This document shows, one piece after another, positions 62,901 to 64,000 of a stretch of 64,000 nt of DNA (positions are counted from its first letter, which is position 1; every line of letters begins with the position of its first letter). The translations under genes were made by a program, and so were the position numbers. The stretch spans positions 992,001 to 1,056,000 of the forward strand of contig JBAIAA010000261.1 of assembly GCA_037893245.1 (NCBI GenBank), read 5' to 3'. The stretch is from Crossaster papposus. Taxonomy: Eukaryota > Echinodermata > Asteroidea > Velatida > Solasteridae. The notes under the pieces were generated by a model. That model had not been told where the DNA came from. It did not search any database and was given only the letters and a program-made list of their open reading frames with translations.

Positions 62901-63329
62901 CCCACTCTCTGGACCTTTTTTAAATCCCTGGCTTCTTTGTTTTTAGCTTAATGCGATTTAAGATTTCCAACTGAGATCCCTTGCCCCATTTTGATGCCTG
63001 TTGTGCTTCAGAAACATTCAATCGATTCATACGAACCCCAAAGTTAGACTATTTCTATTTGCTTTAATTTCTATTTGCTTCTCAGTGATTCGGAATTCGG
63101 AGGCGAATTCAAAGTCAAAGCCGAAGACGAAGCAAAGGTTTCTAAAAGGCCCTCTGTTGCTCCTAACTGTCCCAATTGTGAAGCTTAACATTAATTCAAA
63201 ATCTGTAAAATGGCCTGGGTAAAAACACATTTTGCGATTCCTTATTATACAGATATCCCAAGCTGATGGAAGAAGACGCAGTCAGGGCACTATGGCAGTA
63301 TTTACAGGCGCCAGACCAACTCAATGCAT
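40206..63329 (+). CDS. ABHD16A: ABHD16A-type alpha/beta hydrolase (phosphatidylserine lipase), 16 exons in view, 3' end outside window
   Basis: Membrane-bound serine hydrolase; the mammalian enzyme makes lyso-phosphatidylserine. Exons: 40206-40274, 42358-42414, 43184-43250, 44230-44316, 45568-45653, 46890-46960, 49186-49370, 50088-50230, 51528-51591, 53304-53353, 56492-56656, 57633-57696, 59711-59774, 61084-61140, 61849-61911, 63253-63329. All are GT-AG with consistent phases: 456 codons plus one base, so about 100 residues of a human-length protein (558 aa) lie to the right. Key stretches are WSFSYYTSPFLLAYLYRK (membrane segment), ICCEGNAGFYEVGC, LGWNHPGFGGSTGKPFP, the nucleophile elbow AWSIGGYTA (Ser at about residue 329) and RRSRDEVITT, whose Asp (about residue 404) aligns with the family acid. 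The catalytic His is expected beyond the window. Intron 10 contains a GC-rich repeat element and an array of exon-11 partial copies; intron 9 contains a mariner remnant. Confidence 0.97.
41012..41100 (-). mobile_element. MITE family A fragment
   Basis: Terminal 90 bp with gatatctgcaaatggtgt and TTAA end, in ABHD16A intron 1. Confidence 0.75.
41227..41752. mobile_element. MITE family H, second copy
   Basis: Left end ttaaccccaaaccccttagc; shares long blocks with 13711-14200 in the same order. ABHD16A intron 1. Confidence 0.8.
41942..42183 (+). mobile_element. MITE family B, full copy
   Basis: Ends cagttcgcgccgg / ccggcacgaactggttaa; ABHD16A intron 1. Confidence 0.88.
42448..42590. mobile_element. 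MITE family I, second copy
   Basis: TTAA on both sides; begins 34 bp after ABHD16A exon 2. Confidence 0.9.
42878..43112. mobile_element. Hybrid MITE: D3 left end, D4 right end
   Basis: The left end tatgtgacctggcaccacg is family D3; the right end cgatggagcgggtcacata is family D4. Recombination between two families or a deletion across two adjacent elements would explain it. It ends 71 bp before ABHD16A exon 3. Confidence 0.75.
43279..43742 (-). mobile_element. MITE family A, one partial and one full copy in tandem
   Basis: TTAA at 43279 and 43739. A second start (ttaggatacaccattgg) at 43363 shows an internal duplication of the left end. A further diverged piece follows to about 43900. Confidence 0.8.
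43953..44082 (+). mobile_element. MITE family B, 3' half
   Basis: Begins at gcatttccggccttactcg and ends with the right TIR and TTAA (44079-44082). Confidence 0.8.
44499..44925. mobile_element. MITE family D5 (tgtgacctgctcccac)
   Basis: Ends atatgtgacctgctcccaca and ttcgtaggagcaggtcaaata; ABHD16A intron 4. Confidence 0.8.
45228..45422 (+). mobile_element. Foldback family J, third copy
   Basis: Ends tatacccagcacgatatgtgg and ccacatatcgtgcttcatat; internal gggggttttctctgcc. ABHD16A intron 4. Confidence 0.8.
45778..46462. mobile_element. Foldback element containing a second foldback (45845-46100)
   Basis: Outer ends aggccagcatttttttta and taaaaaaatgctggcctt. Inner pair tttgatgtgatctggaaaaac and cccagatcacatcaaa. 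ABHD16A intron 5. Confidence 0.85.
46645..46806. mobile_element. Short foldback element (cccggttcatgctcaacg...)
   Basis: Contains gcaaattcgtgacgtcgcag and its partial inverse tgtgacgtcaaattagtatcg. Related short elements at 11015-11158 and 58493-58628 share ccggttcata ends and the same palindromic core. Confidence 0.7.
47262..47500 (+). mobile_element. tRNA-derived SINE
   Basis: The tRNA-like head has a box A (tggtgtagcgg) and box B (ggttctaatcc). A body of about 130 bp (attgggttttcagtccctgc) and an A-rich tail (aaataaatgaataaataataa) follow. A diverged reverse copy is at 8811-9067. In ABHD16A intron 6. Confidence 0.85.
49481..49850. mobile_element. MITE family D6, second copy
   Basis: Ends ttgtgatcggctctacaaaa and ttttttgtggagccggtcac, internal gttctgttgtagtacaaca shared with 6505-6950. 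ABHD16A intron 7. Confidence 0.85.
50923..50946. repeat. Poly-C run
   Basis: Over twenty consecutive C followed by a short A run, in ABHD16A intron 8. Confidence 0.9.
51720..53189 (-). mobile_element. Mariner remnant with five-fold tandem repeat of the catalytic segment
   Basis: Ends are acgaggggcgattagtgag (left) and the inverse of tgaggggtgatcgataag (right), typical of mariner elements. On the minus strand, just inside the right end, TTTGAYYADLLRQLYG is mariner transposase. Then a frame break, then five copies (period about 183 bp, 52110-53000) of NNDNAPLALMSIVAMAAIQK and CGFELV, which correspond to the DNAPAH catalytic block. Stops, substitutions and missing N- and C-terminal parts make it inactive. 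It lies in ABHD16A intron 9. Confidence 0.88.
53389..54376. mobile_element. GC-rich foldback element built of ccggggtggtc / acaaggatg repeats, ABHD16A intron 10
   Basis: About 988 bp with imperfect terminal inverted repeats (aaagccccagtcacaccgga / tccggtgtgacctaggcttt). Inside are dozens of short variants of gtccggggcggtc, tccttgttgg, acaaggatg and gacacggatg, with one orientation dominating the flanks and the other the centre. Several long overlapping frames on both strands follow from composition; no known protein is seen. A TIR-bounded element filled with minisatellite is the best description. Confidence 0.75.
54440..56656 (+). repeat. Tandem array of ABHD16A acceptor plus partial exon 11 (168/159 bp, about 13 units)
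   Basis: Exon-11-like starts (GGCAAACCATTTCC) lie at 54639, 54807, 54998, 55157, 55325, 55493, 55652, 55820, 55988, 56156, 56324 and the true exon at 56492; a degenerate unit begins near 54450. Each unit has a pyrimidine-rich tract and cag acceptor (lost as ccg at 55157 and 55652), 38 codons up to the nucleophile Ser and Ile (AWSI), and then 54 nt of intron-derived sequence instead of the GGYTAS continuation. Spacings are 168 or 159 bp except 191 between 54807 and 54998. From 54998 to 56656 the frame is open throughout (553 codons) and in register with the true exon. Confidence 0.95.
57028..57100. repeat. Short tandem repeat aattataaag, about 7 copies
   Basis: Decamer array in ABHD16A intron 11, just before a tRNA-like sequence. 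Confidence 0.9.
57112..57186 (+). pseudogene. tRNA-like sequence (SINE head or tRNA pseudogene)
   Basis: Good box A (tagcatagttgg) and perfect box B (ggttcgaatcc) at tRNA spacing. The acceptor arms do not pair and the T stem is imperfect, so a functional tRNA is unlikely. Confidence 0.6.
57240..57519 (+). mobile_element. MITE family A, 5' truncated
   Basis: Matches family A from taaataatgattataggc to the right TTAA end (57516-57519). Confidence 0.8.
57858..58288. mobile_element. Family-C element with a family-B MITE (57883-58097) inserted
   Basis: Outer element: ggggccagttccatagagttgc at left, agcagctctataaagttggcc at right. The inserted family-B copy (reversed, TTAA on both sides) lies 25 bp from the left end, giving a clear order of insertion. 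Confidence 0.85.
58947..59213 (+). mobile_element. MITE family B, copy with duplicated box
   Basis: Left TTAA end present. The ccggccttgctcg box and its neighbour occur three times instead of two. The right end is cggcgcaaactgag. Confidence 0.85.
59265..59541 (+). mobile_element. 3' tail of a CR1/Rex-like LINE
   Basis: The frame reads FSVAGPRCWNSIPLNIRHC, the conserved C-terminal block of non-LTR reverse transcriptase polyproteins, then degenerates. The end is cgctttataaatgcc followed by (att)n, a usual LINE terminus. Strongly 5' truncated. In ABHD16A intron 12. Confidence 0.75.
59925..60335. mobile_element. MITE family D2, second copy
   Basis: Same orientation and about the same length as the copy at 35988; it differs by a few indels. 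Confidence 0.92.
60333..60690. mobile_element. MITE family D3 (tgtgacctggcaccac)
   Basis: Ends atatgtgacctggcaccaca / tgtggtgccaggtcaca. It begins within the last bases of the family-D2 copy, so the two abut. A copy with one family-D3 end and one family-D4 end is at 42878-43112. Confidence 0.85.
60825..60985. repeat. GC-rich 11-12 bp tandem repeat that changes orientation midway
   Basis: The left half is gtcgccggtcc / gttcgtcaccg copies. The right half is catcgccggac copies, with caggtccatcgccgg in between. It lies about 100 bp before the acceptor of ABHD16A exon 14. Confidence 0.85.
61244..61584 (-). mobile_element. MITE family A, full copy
   Basis: TTAA on both sides, ABHD16A intron 14. 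Confidence 0.88.
61934..62085. mobile_element. Mariner end fragment interrupted by a MITE
   Basis: Begins aggaggggtgattgataag. It continues with transposon-like sequence up to 62085, where a family-A MITE begins. Right after ABHD16A exon 15. Confidence 0.7.
62086..62350 (-). mobile_element. MITE family A inserted in a mariner fragment
   Basis: Left end caaaggtaagatacaccatt, right TTAA end 62347-62350. Shorter internal region. Confidence 0.8.
62912..63155. mobile_element. MITE related to 29447-29690
   Basis: Shares tgatgcctgttgtgcttcag, aaacattca and agcaaaggtttctaaaaggc in the same order. It ends about 97 bp before ABHD16A exon 16. Confidence 0.85.
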
Positions 63330-63386
63330 GTAAGCAAAGATTAACAGTCCTTAGATAACGTAACTTTGCCACTGCAGAGGATCGGA

Positions 63387-63560
63387 GCACCGCTATACCG
63401 AACACCGCTATACCGAACACCGCTATACCAAACGCCGCTATACCGAACGCCGCTATACCGAACGCCGCTATACCGAACACCGCTATACCGAACACCGCTA
63501 TACCGAACACCGCTATACCGAACACCGCTATACCGAACACCGCTATACCGAACACCGAAC
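63387..63560. repeat. 15-bp tandem repeat (accgctataccgaac), ABHD16A intron 16
   Basis: About 11 copies with few substitutions. It passes directly into the 17-bp array to the right, sharing the core accgaac. Confidence 0.93.
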
Positions 63561-63574
63561 ACCGCTACACCGAG

Positions 63575-64000
63575 CACCGAACATTTGGCTGTACCAAACA
63601 TTTGGCTGTACCGAACATTTGGCTGTACCGAACATTTGGCTGTACCGAACATTTGGCTGTACCGAACATTTGGCTGTACCAAACATTTGGCTATACCGAA
63701 CATTTGGCTGTACCAAACATTTGGCTGTACCAAACATTTGGCTGTACCAAACATTTGGCTGTACCGAACATTTGGCTGTACCAAACATTTGGCTATACCG
63801 AACATTTGGCTGTACCGAACACTCGGCTATACCGAACATTTGGCTGTACCGAACATTTGGCTGTACCGAACATTTGGCTGTACCGAACACTCGGCTATAC
63901 CGAACATTTGGCTGTACCAAACATTTGGCTGTACCGAACATTTGGCTGTACCAAACATTTGGCTGTACCGAACATTTGGCTGTACCAAACATTTGGCTAT
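63575..64000. repeat. 17-bp tandem repeat (accgaacatttggctgt), runs off the window
   Basis: About 25 copies in view with variants aac/caa and tgt/tat, plus two cactcggctat units that recur about 70 bp apart. Its full length is unknown. Confidence 0.93.

Noticed and set aside
63196..63992. Repeat proteins (FGIAVFGIA..., YSGVR..., FGTAKC...)
   Set aside because: Translations of the 15- and 17-bp intronic arrays; exon 16 reads on the other strand with normal splice sites.

Overview
This window looks like animal nuclear DNA, most likely from a non-vertebrate deuterostome. I lean towards an echinoderm-like genome, but the species cannot be fixed from sequence alone. The evidence is four genes split by many short GT-AG introns, exons that translate to proteins close to vertebrate orthologues, AT-rich introns, and a very high density of small TIR elements (MITEs), tRNA-derived SINEs, mariner remnants and minisatellites. 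There is no sign of bacterial or organellar coding.

Layout. (1) 1-1943: mostly unassigned; one possible last exon of an unknown + strand gene at 339-439. (2) 1944-24168, minus strand: complete GTF2H4 (TFIIH p52), 14 coding exons, 458 codons before the stop. (3) 24386-27922, plus strand: complete PPP1R11 (PP1 inhibitor-3), three coding exons, head-to-head with GTF2H4 with 217 bp between the start codons. (4) 27923-35759: intergenic, filled with foldback elements and MITEs. (5) 35760-38014, minus strand: two-exon dithiol glutaredoxin (GLRX2-like), 117 aa. (6) 40206 to beyond 63329, plus strand: ABHD16A (phosphatidylserine lipase family), 16 exons in view; the 3' end, including the expected catalytic His, lies outside the window.

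PPP1R11, GTF2H4 and ABHD16A all lie in the human MHC region on 6p. Finding all three within 60 kb points to an ancient linkage group of the kind called a proto-MHC.

The most unusual structure is a set of tandem arrays that have captured gene edges. Intron 12 of GTF2H4 holds about 18 extra copies of the 3' half of exon 12 with its splice donor (about 110 bp period). Intron 10 of ABHD16A holds about 12 extra copies of the acceptor plus the first 38 codons of exon 11, up to the catalytic Ser codon; the period is 168 or 159 bp, both multiples of three, and the frame is open from 54998 to the true exon end at 56656. The glutaredoxin stop codon sits in a 19-bp triplication. A mariner remnant has its catalytic segment repeated five times (about 183 bp). 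Other arrays are a 48-copy 17-bp satellite in PPP1R11 intron 2 and 15/17-bp arrays that run off the right edge.

Many of the MITE families, unrelated in sequence, are flanked by TTAA. Some abut each other across one shared TTAA, and two sit within a few to about 45 nt of GTF2H4 splice sites.
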